Of a DNA stretch of 64,000 nucleotides, positions 34,550-46,718 are shown piece by piece. Each line of letters opens with the position of its first letter. Position 1 is the first letter of the stretch. Made by a program: the position numbers and the translations under genes. Source of the stretch: Cerrena zonata (lineage: Eukaryota; Basidiomycota; Agaricomycetes; Polyporales; Cerrenaceae); contig JASBNA010000012.1 in the NCBI GenBank assembly GCA_038087015.1, forward strand, positions 62,001 through 126,000, written 5' to 3'. The notes beneath the pieces are model-generated. The model was not told the DNA's origin and did no database searches. It worked only from the letters and a program-made list of their open reading frames with translations.

Positions 34550-37500
34550 ATGTCTCGCGACTCATCTCGCAATTCATCTCGCAACTCTTCTCGTGATGGA
34601 AAGGAACGCATTGACTATATTTTAGGCGCAGCTCATACAATCCTCGACATCGGTAAGGATGCGCTGGACCTGGCACCTATCCCAGGTCTGAAGGTGGCGG
34701 CGAATGCCATAAGCACCCTCATCGACATGACCCTCGTATGTTTCTCTTGCTATCTACCGTGAACTTACGTTGATTGGACATTATAGAAAACCAGGGGAAA
34801 CAGGAAGGCATGGACAGAACTCTCGAAGGAGATCAAATTACTCTCCGAGACTATCATCGATTCAAGCAAGAAGTTTGGTGACGCTATGGATCAATCCCAG
34901 CCCCCAAATTCCGAGGAAGTGCGGACCCAACTAGGAACATCCTCCGAGTACAAGGAGAGAGCTGATGCACTTATCAAGTAAGTGACTCTAATTGCTTCGG
35001 TCCAATTTGTTACTCATTTCGACTAGGACGCTCAACGAGGTTGAGGAGGAAGTTGATACGCTATCCAAACCTAACCTTCTCAAGCGATTCTTGAAAAGTA
35101 CTCAGGATGAACAATCGTTAAAAAGTCTCACGGATCGTATCAAGACTGCGAGGATGGACTTTATTGTTAGTTTAAGTTCGTGAAGTGGAGCTATGCTAAT
35201 TCTTTGATCTTTCCACAGATGGGCAGTGTGTTCACAGTCGAACGCATAACTGCTACAATCGAGGGCATAGTGGCTACAACCCAGCGCATAGTTGTCGAAA
35301 CTGCACAAGTCGTCAATGTGAGCAAATATATCGGTTGGTCTAGAGTAATGCTATATAACTCACTACCATTGACTGTCTAACAGCGGATTGATCTGAATGT
35401 AACACGCCAAGGTATTTACATATGCTTGTTATATTGCTCACAGCTCACGTTCTCATTCGAACGAAGGGGATGAAGGTACACTGCGAGCACTACCCACCGC
35501 AGATGCGAGCTATCAATCAGTGTACACCCAGTCCAAAACACACTACTTGGCCGGCACTCGTGTCGATCTTCTAGCGGAGCTCGAGCATTGGGCGAAGGCA
35601 GATACGGAGTTTGCCAACATCCCTGTATACATCCTCAGTGGTCTAGCGGGGACCGGGAAATCCACTATTGCCTGTGAGATAGCGAAACGGCTCAACAAGG
35701 CGAAGCTTCTTGGCGCCTCGTTTTTCTTCATCCGTGGAATAGAGAAATTGAGCACCATTCATTTCGTCATTCCCACTATTGCATTCCAACTGGCGAAAAA
35801 TATACCAGAACTATATCGTCACATCGTCGATGCCGTACGCGCCTATGTACACTCAAATGAGACCATGCAACTCGAACACCAGCTTGACGCTCTCCTAGTG
35901 GAACCGTTACGCGCCCTTCCTTCTAATCATAACCCCTTGGTCATCATCATCGATGCCGTGGATGAGTGTACACAGTCTGGTCAAGATGACGTCGCTCATT
36001 TGCTGTATCTGCTGATGAAGAATATTCATCAACGCTCGCTCCCATTGCGGATCCTCTTAACCACCCGTCCAGAGATTCACATTGAGACTCCTCTTTATTC
36101 CACCGAGTTTCACAACATTGCTCAGCCATTCAAGCTTCAGGATATCCCACTTGATGTAGTCAATATGGATATCGCACGATACGTGGAGGCAGAACTATCT
36201 AAATCTCGGTTCAAGGCGGAACTGAAAGCTGAACGGCCTAACATTGTGGCGGAACTCACTGGAAAGGCAGCAGGCCTTTTCATCTATGCATCGGTTGCCT
36301 GTGACTTTATCTTCAAGTCCCTGCGACATAAATATCCAAAACATGCAGTCCTCAGACTCAACCAATGGTTATCTGAGACAAGCACTGTCTCATCTATGAC
36401 AAAGCCCCTTGATATGCTGTATCTCACTGTGCTCCAACAAAGCTTTCCAGAGTCTGACTACTCAAACATGATTCAGGATGTCCTGGCTAGTGTTGCCTTG
36501 TTACAAGACCAAGTATCCCCACAAACACTTAAGTCCTTGACTGGCATACCAGTGGATGATGTCATGGATATTGTTTCACAGATGGCCTCTGTGATTCTAC
36601 CCTGTGATGATACAAATATTGAAATCCAGCCTGTTCATGCTAGTTTCCCTCAATTTCTGATTGATAATGCTAGATGCACAGATCCCCAGTTCTTTATCAA
36701 CCCACTGACTCATCATCAGGCTTTTGCTTCCAAATGCCTTGCTCTGCTGATTAAACCTGGTGTATTGCAGATGAAACAACAGGTCCCTGTTTCTGCACAC
36801 ATTGCATATGCCTGTCTCCACTGGCCAGCACATATGGTTTCTTCACAAGCATCAAATGCTTTACTCATACTTTTACAAGAGTTTCTGAAGAGGGACCTTC
36901 TTCTCTGGTTTGGAGCCCTTAGTGTTATGGGGAGACTCAGATCTGCTGCACCAGCATTGTCCAGTGTCCAACAGTGGGTACAGGTAAGTACTGACTGTAC
37001 AGTAAGTAACTTTACATCTGACTGTTTTTAGAATATTACAGGTCTAGATGTGGACACGCAAATCCCATCACTGCTCAATGATGGATACAGATTCATTTTA
37101 GAATATATTGTGACTATTGAAATGGATCCCATGCAGATCTACATTTCAGCTTTGCCTATGATGCCCTCTTGCCTGCTCCAGGAGCTGTATGCCTCACACT
37201 ATCAGCATATGCCAGCATTGCAGTTGATAACTAAAAGAGATAGTGGATGGGGACCTTGTCTCAGTGTGATGGAGGGTCATACAGATGGTGTCACTTCAGT
37301 GAAGTACTCACCTGATGGACACTTTATTGTTACAGGCTCCTATGATGAGACACTATGTACCTGGCAGGCTGACTCAGGAACCCTGTTGAATATTATGAGG
37401 GGTCATAAACACTGGGTTTATGCTGTTGATTTCTGTCCAGATCCGCACAGACCAGCTGAGGTTGTCTCTGTATCTCAAGACAAGACTCTTTGCATATGGG

Positions 37501-38882
37501 ATTTTGCATCAGGTGCCCCATTACATAGCATTCCCACTGATAAGGAATATCACTGTGTAGCTTACTCTCCAGATGGAAAGAAGATTGTTGCTGGGTCAAG
37601 AGATAGGAGTTTCAAGATATGGGATGCTGTTACCAGAGAGCAACTTCTACAGGCAGATAATATCTCCAAGACCAACTTCATTTCTTTCTCCCCTGATGGC
37701 AAGCTCATTGTCACTGCTGGGAGAAACATTTATATTTGGAATGCTGATACAGGGGACTTAGTGTGTACACTTAAGGGTCATACTGCTGAAGTCAGAATTG
37801 TCATCTTTTCCCCTGATGGTAGGAGGGTAGTATCTGGTGCAGAAGATAAAACTATATGCATCTGGGATGTTAAAACACAGAAATGCCAGAGAGTGCTTAG
37901 AGAACATACTGGTAATGTATATGCTATAGCTATTGCACCCAAAGGTGATATCATTGCATCAGGAGGTCTTGATTTAACAATCTGCCTTTGGGATGCTGAC
38001 TCAGGGAAGCTAATGAACATCCTTAGAGGTCACACTGGTCTTGTGAGGTCACTTTGCTTTTCACACAATGGACAGACCCTTGCATCTGCCTCTGATGACA
38101 AGACAGTCTGCATATGGGATATAGTAGGACATAGCTCTGGGATGAGAAAAGCAGAAGAACCTCTCTCTGAGATCACTTGTATTGAGTTCTCAAGTGATGG
38201 GACCACCATTGCAACTGGCTCAGTAGATGGCTTAGTCTCAATTTGGGAGACACAGACAGGGAAGCAGTTGCATCACATCCAGTTGGAGACCAAGAGTTAT
38301 GTATGGTCATTAGCCATCTTGCCTGATAACCAAACAGTAGCCTGTGTCACAGCAGGTGATGCTTTTATCTCTATCTGGAATATTTCCACCAAGAAATTGA
38401 GCAAAAAGCCACTTGGGGATGGAAATACAATATATATTGTTAGATGCTCCCCAGATGGACAGTGGATAGCATCACTGACTGGAAGTAACATACATCTATG
38501 GTGCACTTCTGAAGGAGACCTTGAGCACACCATTCCTATGTATCTTGATACATTTGAATATAGTAAATCTTTTACATTTTCATCTGATAGCAAGATGCTA
38601 CAATATATAACCAATGAAAAACACTATATATGTGATGTATCCACAGGAACCTTGTTGGATACAAAGACAACTTCATGGGAGCCACAAGTTCAGTTCAAGG
38701 AAGAGAATGGCTGGATTATTTCTAAAACTTCTGGGAAGAAGTTGGCTTGGATAGCAGGTTCAAAGAGAGGAGAGGAGTACAATTGGAATAGGGCTACATT
38801 CAGGTTCCATGGGAAGTATTATGCTGTTGGTTCCAAATTTGGTCAGTTGACCATCATTGATCTTTCAAAGTTGGAAGATTGA
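34550..38882 (+). CDS. NACHT-WD40 (NWD/NLR-type) receptor, copy 2
   Basis: Seven exons as in copy 1 (34550-34735, 34787-34977, 35027-35165, 35219-35317, 35384-35411, 35467-36983, 37032-38882), giving about 1336 residues. Domain order is the same: Ser/Arg/Asn-rich tip with fewer repeats than copy 1; helical N-terminal region; NACHT with Walker A GLAGTGKST near residue 273 and LVIIIDAVDE; about twelve WD40-like repeats; LSKLED end. Exon 4 is 21 bp longer than in copy 1, adding one heptad (I.ATI.G-type repeat). From about 35790 to 37140, including the last intron, the DNA is almost identical to copy 1, whereas the first exons and the WD40 repeats differ clearly. It appears intact. It is convergent with the intact ZIP gene. 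Confidence 0.87.
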
Positions 38883-39410
38883 TTAGGAATGTACAAATAC
38901 TGGTTTGATGTGTATATATATTTGTAGTTTTTCTGAATAGTGCTCAGAATTGATTTTGTGTTCAACTTTAGATTTCTCGACTCTCAGTTTAAAATCTCAA
39001 CATTGATTGTGAGGCAAAATGAACATCATCAACTATTAGCATTACAATCACTCCAAGACAGAAAGGTAAGTAGCAAACATGTTACAAGTTGCAAACTACA
39101 ACAGAAGACAGGGTTGAATAGGTGAAAGCAAGCAAAGATGGTTGGTGTCATAAAGATAAGAGCTGTCAAGCAGCATATGCTTAATGGATGGAGACTACAT
39201 GAGGACATGAGTAGATGTGTAAGACATGCATGTGGAAAGTTCATCTAAGTGAATGCAAAAGATGCTGCAGAAAGTCCTAGTCCAATATCAAATGAAGACA
39301 AGAACAACATCAGGGAGATCCTATGATCATAACCCAATCTCTCGAAGCGACAGGTCTTCCACTGAGGACGACCGAAGCGAGAACGAACGAAGTCGAATGG
39401 TCGTTCACGC
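38883..39410. other. Intergenic tail between NWD 2 and ZIP 2
   Basis: No gene. Collinear with 5690-6230; holds the 3' ends of both convergent genes. Confidence 0.7.
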
Positions 39411-40848
39411 TCATGCCCAACGTCCGAGGAGAGCCATGATTCCACATCCGAGTATCAGACATCCAATCGCATACGCCAGCTTGGCGTTCGAGCCGTTGAT
39501 CATCTCCTTATTGAAAAGGAACTCGTGCGCGAGAAGCTAAAGGAGAGGTAACGTCAGAAGTATACTCAATGTGTAGTAAGGCACGAACGAACCTCGACAA
39601 GACCTGTGTATATGAGAATACCTGAGCTGAAGGCGTCCAGGATACCGCTAACGATGCTAGCGGTCGTGCTCCCGGGGTTGTAAGTCGTTCTTACACCAAG
39701 GCCGACAGCGATACCGAGAGGAGTGGTGATGCCGTAGAGCAGAGCACCGATGATAGGTACGTATGAATATTTCGCGGGGAGGTCCATGTAGGCGAGACGA
39801 GAGCCGACACCGAGACCTTCGAATGTTTCTGTAGAGGGAGTGAGCGAACACAAAAAGAGGAGGTGTAAACATGAGACGTACGATGGAAGACGAGCACGAC
39901 GAAGAGGATTTTGAAGTCCTCGTCGACGGCGAGAGTCAGACCAATCAAGATACTAGAGAAACAATAATAATGAGCAATATGACCTAACGTTTTCGACACT
40001 TAACGTACCTGTGTAAGATCACACCGAACTCCAGGATAGCGATACCGACAATCTGGGCAGCGGCCGACTCCACAACACTCAGTTCGTGTGCATGTGCATG
40101 GCCGTGTTTCTTTGAATCCGACGCATTCGACTCGAGGTCAGCGGGGAACTTTTCGATTTGTTCAGGATTTCCAGATGACGTCGGTGCGTCTGGGTCGAGT
40201 TGACGGTTGGATTCAGGACCGTGGGCTGCATGTCCGCCGATTCCGTGGCCGTGCGCGTCTATAAAGAGTGAGTGTGAGGTAGAGTCGATGAGGAGAAAAG
40301 GAGCGAAACATACCGTGGGAGATGCCGAGTTTCGCGAGTTTCGCAGTACCCCATCGGAATGCGACGATTTCGACGATGAAGATGAGGAATATGGAGAGGA
40401 GGGAAATGGCCAATGCGTATGGCTGAGGACGGACATCAGGACAAATGAGAAATGAGAAATTGAGAAAGCAGTCGACATACATAGTTTCCCCACGCGGGAT
40501 CGAGACAAGGCGATCCGAGGGCTTCTAAAGCGGGGTCGAGCAAGTGTATGAAAGCAGTAGCAATCTAGAGATGGTATAAGCATAAATGAATCCGAAAAAT
40601 GAAAAACGACGTACAATAACACCACTACCAAAATACTTTGCGAAATCGAAAACACCACGCGGTATCCTTGAGCTCAGCCATCTCGACCTCCTCGCTAGCA
40701 CGGGGAAGAGGGCCCCGAACATGGAGCCAATGAGGATGATGAAGATCGAGGCGACCCTCAGGCCAAAGAGGTCATCGCTGCCTCCACCCGGGCCACAATT
40801 GACGTCTTCGGGGTCGTCTCTGCGCACGGAACGATGAGTTCTTGCCAT
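39411..40848 (-). CDS. ZIP-family zinc/iron transporter, intact copy
   Basis: Seven exons (40615-40848, 40481-40564, 40314-40422, 40009-40258, 39882-39952, 39593-39828, 39411-39536) give 369 residues from MARTHRSVRRDD. It moves Zn2+ or Fe2+ into the cytosol across the plasma or an organelle membrane. Visible are about eight hydrophobic helices, a long His-rich loop (HGHGIGGHAAHG and KKHGHAHAHE) after the third helix, the family signature ILHSILIGLTLAV (His about 225) and HQTFEG (His about 249), which form the metal site. It ends LLGRWA, as ZRT1/ZRT2-like fungal transporters usually do. All introns have GT-AG ends. It is the only intact member in the window, with one recent pseudogene and many decayed relatives. 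Confidence 0.9.
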
Positions 40849-41940
40849 TGTCGGAAAAGATGTGTCGAGGGATGGGAGGGAGGGCGGCTGTGGGATGGTG
40901 TTTTAAACGAGGAGGGAGGGAGGATGGAGGGACTGTGCCTGTTTGTCTGTCTCTGTGCCTCTGTCTTCCCGGCCAAAGTCTTTTCGTACACAGTGACTGT
41001 GCGGGTACTCGAGACACATTTGCACTCTTCCCATTGGCTGGCCTCGGAGTTGATTGATGACATAAGCATCCGCACCAAGCTGATGCCACCGCGAGAGTAC
41101 CCTCCCAGTCGCCGGCCTGCTTGCATCTGTCCAGATCTATCCAATCACGGCCCGTCTGTTAGCCTGCCTGTTCGTTCCAAAGTTGACGAGCACTGGCAGC
41201 GAATGCCAGTAACGTCACTCTGTCGGCTCTTGTAGAGTCGATCCAAAGCACTCTCGTCGCTCTATTCGATGCTTTCACCGTTTCAAAGTGATCCCAATCT
41301 ATTTCGTTATCGCCCTCCAACGCCTCCCTGTATTGCATATCTCCTGCCGAATACCACCAACACCCGGCACCTCTATCATTTTCAAAACCCTATCGACATC
41401 TTGTAGTTTTACCCGCCTATCGTTTTCAACTCGCCCGTCCCGACTCGGCCCTTCCGCTATTTTAATACAACTGGTGCGGTTTCCCCGTCGTCTTTGCCAG
41501 GCCATCGCTGTCACTGACCCTCGCTCTCGGTTTACCTGATGCCAGCAGAGTGCTCGTTGACAGTTCGAACCTATTATGAAGCCAAACTTCACTCACCTGA
41601 CGAGAAAACTGACCAAATAACCGGTAGTCTGGTAGCCCAAATAGGCCATTTTACCCCACCCAACATGGCGTCCACGGTGAAGCATACAGACCCTGCCTCT
41701 GATCCAATTCCATCAGGTACCATTCGTTCGCCGCCCGTCCTGCCTGCCATGCCTCATCGGTGTGGTACTCCTTCTCATCTAGGCTATTTCGGATTTTGGG
41801 TGTAGGGTTTCCTTTTCAACGTGGTCAAAGCTTGTTTCTTCTTTTGATTTTTTCACAAGCTACGTCTTCGAACTCGCCGTCTTGTCTTAGCTAGCCGTTC
41901 AAGCAGGAACAAGGATCACCGGCCTCTTGGCTCAAGATAT
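40849..41940. other. No gene recognised
   Basis: The first 100 bp match the 5' flank of ZIP copy 1 and may hold the ZIP promoter. The rest has only short frames; a GATGACATAAGC near 41055 resembles the R4 motif. Confidence 0.35.
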
Positions 41941-41949
41941 CACTCTAAC

Positions 41950-42660
41950 CCCGCATGTCGACCAACATATCAGATACTTGGGACTGTGCAGGTTCAGAGG
42001 TGTGTTCGACCTGAGGGTTCTGGTTACCGAGATTTTCAAACAATACAACGCTACTGGCCAGTACGACAATAGTCTTTTATTCATCTCGTCTTGGCTTTTC
42101 TACCTATACTGCGACTCTTCCTCATCACCGGTCCATCTCCCCTATATTCGGCATACGGCGACCCGTGACTCGGCCATACAAACTTTTACACTCAGACTCC
42201 GTTCGCACACTGACACCAAAGTATACAAATGCAGGGAACTATAGAGCCCGACCTGCCAAAACGTCAAACAACCACCTACATCGAATGTTGTTCCTGATGA
42301 CTGGGGAGGTACCGATTGAACTCTACCGCTCTTGTCGTGGGCTTGGTTTGACCCGATGTCAATGTTCGAACGTCAATTGTATGTGTTGTATCACACGACC
42401 TTTGATAGGGATGGTTTCATACATTGGTACTGGTATGGGTCTCGCTCTTTGCATCTCGCCTTGTCTCGGGCGATTGGTACGCCGGAGGTGGTGTAGTATT
42501 CGACTGAACGAGCGGGTTGTCGTAGTAGATCGGTCGACCGACTACTATAGATGGAGTATATGATTCTCCTGTCGCCTGTCCTGCATTTACGCCGGCAGTG
42601 TTTTCTACTCCTGCCCAGTCGACTTGTCGTCCATAGCAGCGCCTCTAGACCAGAATCCAA
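41950..42660 (+). repeat. Dispersed repeat family R3 copy 1
   Basis: Shares a run with 55970-56540: ACTGTGCAGGTTC.AGG.GTGTTC.ACG-like sequence near 41980, then AACAACCACCT.CA near 42268, then a TGTATC.CACGAC block near 42385. No intact frame. Confidence 0.4.
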
Positions 42661-42929
42661 TCTACGTTCTTCTGGTGATCCTTGCTAGCTGAAGCATGTC
42701 CGATGCGTTCTTCGTGAGGCATCGAATTCTTGAACGATACATCGGTGTATCGAGTGATATCCGGTTGCAACCATAACACAAATACTAACGTCCCTGCACA
42801 GGATAATTCCCCTTCCCCTGCAACTCAACCTAGATTAGAACGACTCCATCCTTCCTGTCTCCCCTCCCCAATGCTTCTCGTACCTCCTTCGGCAGGAGTA
42901 TAGCTCACCGTGTTTCTATTTGCGTACAG

Positions 42930-43010
42930 ATGACATCCATCGCTCTAACAATCGTCTTCATCCTCGTCGGCTCCATGTATTACCGTATCCTCTTCTACAT
43001 ACGTCCCGGG
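42930..43010 (+). pseudogene. ZIP exon 1 fragment
   Basis: A short frame, TSIALTIVFILVGSMYYRIL, resembles ASIFIILIGSMFGALF of the intact ZIP first helix. Surroundings are decayed. Confidence 0.35.
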
Positions 43011-44990
43011 TATCAGGCTAGTACAAGTGTATCTGCTTACCGGTGACTCTCCTCTCAAAGCACTCGAATAACCTGTCTTGACTTGACACGGAGAGAATAT
43101 GTACGTCGACTGCTTCTTTGACCCTTTCATTTATGCGATCCTGATTTCTATTTCTAGCCAACCAACCTGTTCTCTCCTTTCTCTTAGCTTTTAGCACGGA
43201 AATTGGGACTACCGAACAAGCCAAGCTCATATCTCGCTCTAATTTTCGCCTCTGTCCAGCACCGTTGACTCTGCTGAAGTTCTACTGTAGACCGTGGTAT
43301 CGGTGGCCATGCAACTCATCGCCCACTCTATTCTCAATCCGGAAGTGCTCTCATCCTAAGGAACGTCCGGACAACTTTCTCTCCGGCCAAAACCTATGGT
43401 CTGAAAAGGCCTGGGGAGTACGTAGATTACCGAGTTGTCGATGTAGCGAGAGTGAGTAACAAGACAGAATAGATGGGCCCTCGATCGGTGATGTCGTCCA
43501 TCCCAGCAGTAGTATGCCGTACACTGTACGAGAAAAGTAACTCTGTACAACATAGCTAATGAGATCTCCTTTCGTGCCCTCATTCTTGGTCCATCGTTTT
43601 TCACACCTTCGCTTTTTGGCTTGCTTGACATGATTTGAACGGTATAGGATGCTCGTAAACGGTTGATCTCCATTTCAAAGCAAACCTGAAAACACAACGT
43701 TCTCTCCGTCAACCTCAAAATTGATCTCACAACTCGGCAACGCAGACTCATTCTTTGCCTCACAGAGACAGAGATCTGCGCATTTTCCTACTTGTGTAAC
43801 CTCCTGACAATCTCTAGCTGGAGTTTTAGTTTACTCACTTGTCGCTTTACCTAGCTACCGCCTCGGCAGGGTGCGGGTACTCGTCCAAGTCCAAATATTC
43901 AGGCGATGACGGTTGATAAGGACCGTTGTCCTATCTGCCCTATCTCGACGAGTGAGCGATATCAGCCTCCAATGAGAACCCTAACGTTCATAATAGTAAT
44001 CTTCCAACGTAAGCTCAATGACTTGACATGCGAGACGGGATCCACTCAGGAATCTAGCTTTGATAGATACAAAGAAGGTAAGATGTACCATGGTACATTT
44101 GGTTTCAGAATGAACTGGACAACCAATCTTTCGAGTGGGCATACCGAGAAGCAAACCGAGTTGTCCATTTCCCACAAGGAAGGAATGAAATACTGGCGAA
44201 TACTGTTTACATTCGTCTCCTCTACCGTTTTTTCATTGGTCCGGGTGAGGTGCTGTCAACTTTACCCTATTGTTGGGGGATATTTCTGCGACTAACTATC
44301 TTTGTTTCTACGAGACCTACACCTCTACTATCTCCTCAATGCCCATACAAGACCCCAATTATAAAGTGTGTATTATCGGCACATTGTAGCCCTTTTTTAG
44401 GCTCATCAGTTATTTTTCAGACGAGACGATCCAGAGAATGATCATCTGGTACGTCATCTATGCTTATTCTCATGATGATTCTCTCATTCTTGAAGACATC
44501 GACGCAGAAAGTCCCTCCCAAGGATGCTTCCAGTCACTCTCCGTTTAAATAAGCCGACTATCATTTTTAGATTCAAATGTACACGATTCCGTAAATTTGA
44601 TCCACCATACAACGAACTCTAGATCAATATCTACCACTTTCCCGTTAATCTCCCGGAGGTTCGTCGATCGCGACATCTGATACCTGCAAATAGCTAATCG
44701 AAAGAGGAGAAAGATGTATCAAAGCATCACGAGAATATCGTATGAATATCTAATTTATGAAGTCCACTCGAACGGATATTCTCGGAAACCAAATCACAGG
44801 CTACTAACCACGTCCACCTGATAGTAGATCAACCACGAAATAATATGATTTGAATAAATACAGCATACACTATGAATACATTGCTTGTTTGTCTGTTCAG
44901 TAGGTGAAATTGACAAAAAATACATCGAAGCCGCTGTCACAATACTTGGTGTCGATGTACTTACTCGTTGTAGCTCAATAGCGGGTCCTG
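43011..44990. other. Degenerate sequence, no intact gene
   Basis: A decayed CRE-like copy (TCGATCGGTGATGTCGTC) lies at 43481-43498 with flanks like those at 55370-55460. Otherwise only short, unsupported frames. Confidence 0.3.
43481..43498 (-). promoter_or_regulatory. CRE-like dispersed motif, degenerate copy
   Basis: Two changes disrupt the TGACGTCA core that is intact in the other five copies; the flanking GAGTGAG and TCGATCGGTGA are kept. Confidence 0.3.
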
Positions 44991-46193
44991 AATGTCTTAC
45001 TCGGTCGAACGACCCATGATTAATTTGTCCAGTCCAAGTCCAGGACATGAAGTCTGGAGAAGATCATGGCGGTTCTGTAGTACCCAAGTCAGGCATCCAA
45101 ACGCAACGACGACCTTCGTTGCGTATCCCCAATCCTTATAGACATCCTCCGGAGTACCAATGTGAGACCGGGAGGTCCATGTCTCGATCTCGAAATCAAT
45201 CATTTCTAATATTCCGAATGCGAAGTCCATGATTATCCTGGAGGAGTCATGGTCTAGATGCATCGGAAGACGAGCAGAACTGCGTGGTCGAAAGGTCGGA
45301 GGAGGAGGTCCTAACGTAGCTTTAAAATTGGAGATACATCCACCAATCATCTTTTCGCAGTGCCCGGTGAATGGGTGGACATCGTGTGAAGGAATATTGC
45401 TGTAGTAATCCCACAGGCGACGACCTTGATCATACAATGAAGGGAATGAGTTATCCTCGAAAACCGGTATTGGTTGAAAGAAATCATCGAGCGATTTGTC
45501 AATAGCTGCTACTGCATCTTCGAGGGATATTGGTGTTTTGGTGGAAGATTGACGAGGTTTCGTGGTGGAAGGATCAGTGAGTGATAATCCCCGTCTAAAT
45601 AAGCCAGAGAGGTGACGATCGAAAGTTGATTTCGTCTTTGCACCACCGGGGTTATTCACAACATTTTCAGATGTGATTGCGGAGGACGCCTCGACCGCAG
45701 GGACGGGTGTTGTAGAAGCCATGAGCATAGCTGATTGACTAGAGGGATGAATTTGTCGAAGCTATTAGACAGGAAGGGCTTCACGACACACTCGACGGCG
45801 AAGTGCTCTAGCGTCTTAAGCATGATAGGACGAGATAGAAATGTCATTGCTCCTGCTTCACGGACGTTGCAAAGCAAAACGGAGTTGACTGATGAAGTCT
45901 GGGCAGCTGTCAACTTGATGATAGACAGTGAGAAAATATCCTTGAGTGCCTCGGGAGAGGCACGATGCATCGCTAAATCCGTAAGTTGCAGGTTATTGAA
46001 ATTGTATGTCAGTGGAACAGGAGGAGGCAATGGAATATTTAGAAGTTGACTAGTGAAAGGTAATGAATGACGACTGGGATCGAGTTGTGACCGGTGCATA
46101 TTGGATCGGAGGATGGCCACTATTCGAGGACCCATTGGGAATATGCGATGGATTGCCTCAAACCCAGTATGTATTCCTTCCCAAAGACCAAAC

Positions 46194-46410
46194 TGTAAGC
46201 CTAGCGAGGCTTCACTAGAATCAGACGGAGATAACAGGCACAGAGTATCCTTTGTTAACGGAAGCGAAGGGGGGAGCGTGAGCTAAGGTTAACAAAGGGT
46301 CGGGGGCTCGACTATAAGTACGAGCCGGCATGCTGAGGTAATCGACGGGGAGAATGGAAGTTGCCTAATTGGGAGGGAGTTTATGTGAGTTGTAACCCAG
46401 CAGGGTTACA
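46194..46410 (-). repeat. 3' LTR of the gypsy element
   Basis: 217 bp, TG..CA ends. Both tips form hairpins (TGTAACCC/GGGTTACA at one end, AAGCCT/AGGCTT at the other), and an internal TTTGTTAAC/GTTAACAAA dyad is present. The minus strand carries a TATA-like CTTATAG. Confidence 0.95.
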
Positions 46411-46422
46411 CTCTTCCCCACC
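46411..46422 (-). promoter_or_regulatory. Polypurine tract of the gypsy element
   Basis: GGTGGGGAAGAG on the minus strand directly abuts the 3' LTR; primes plus-strand DNA synthesis in LTR retroelements. Confidence 0.7.
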
Positions 46423-46718
46423 GTGAAAAAGAAAAGAATAACTAGTAAGAAGACGAGTGATGAAGAGAGGGGGGGATAACGCCAAGGAAGCAGTAAATGA
46501 ACCCAGTCAAAAGGACGTGATGTAAGCAACAAAATGAGGGGGAAAAAAAATAGACCATGTGGAAAACGAAAAGTACGCGGTGAGTAGGGGAATAAAAGTT
46601 AGACTTGGAGACCGTTCTCCGCAAGGTAAGTATCGAGGGCTGCGAGATCGTCAATCTCACGTCCTGGCATCCACTGGTTATGGTCCGGACCGTACCCTTT
46701 CCAAGTGACAAGGTATTG

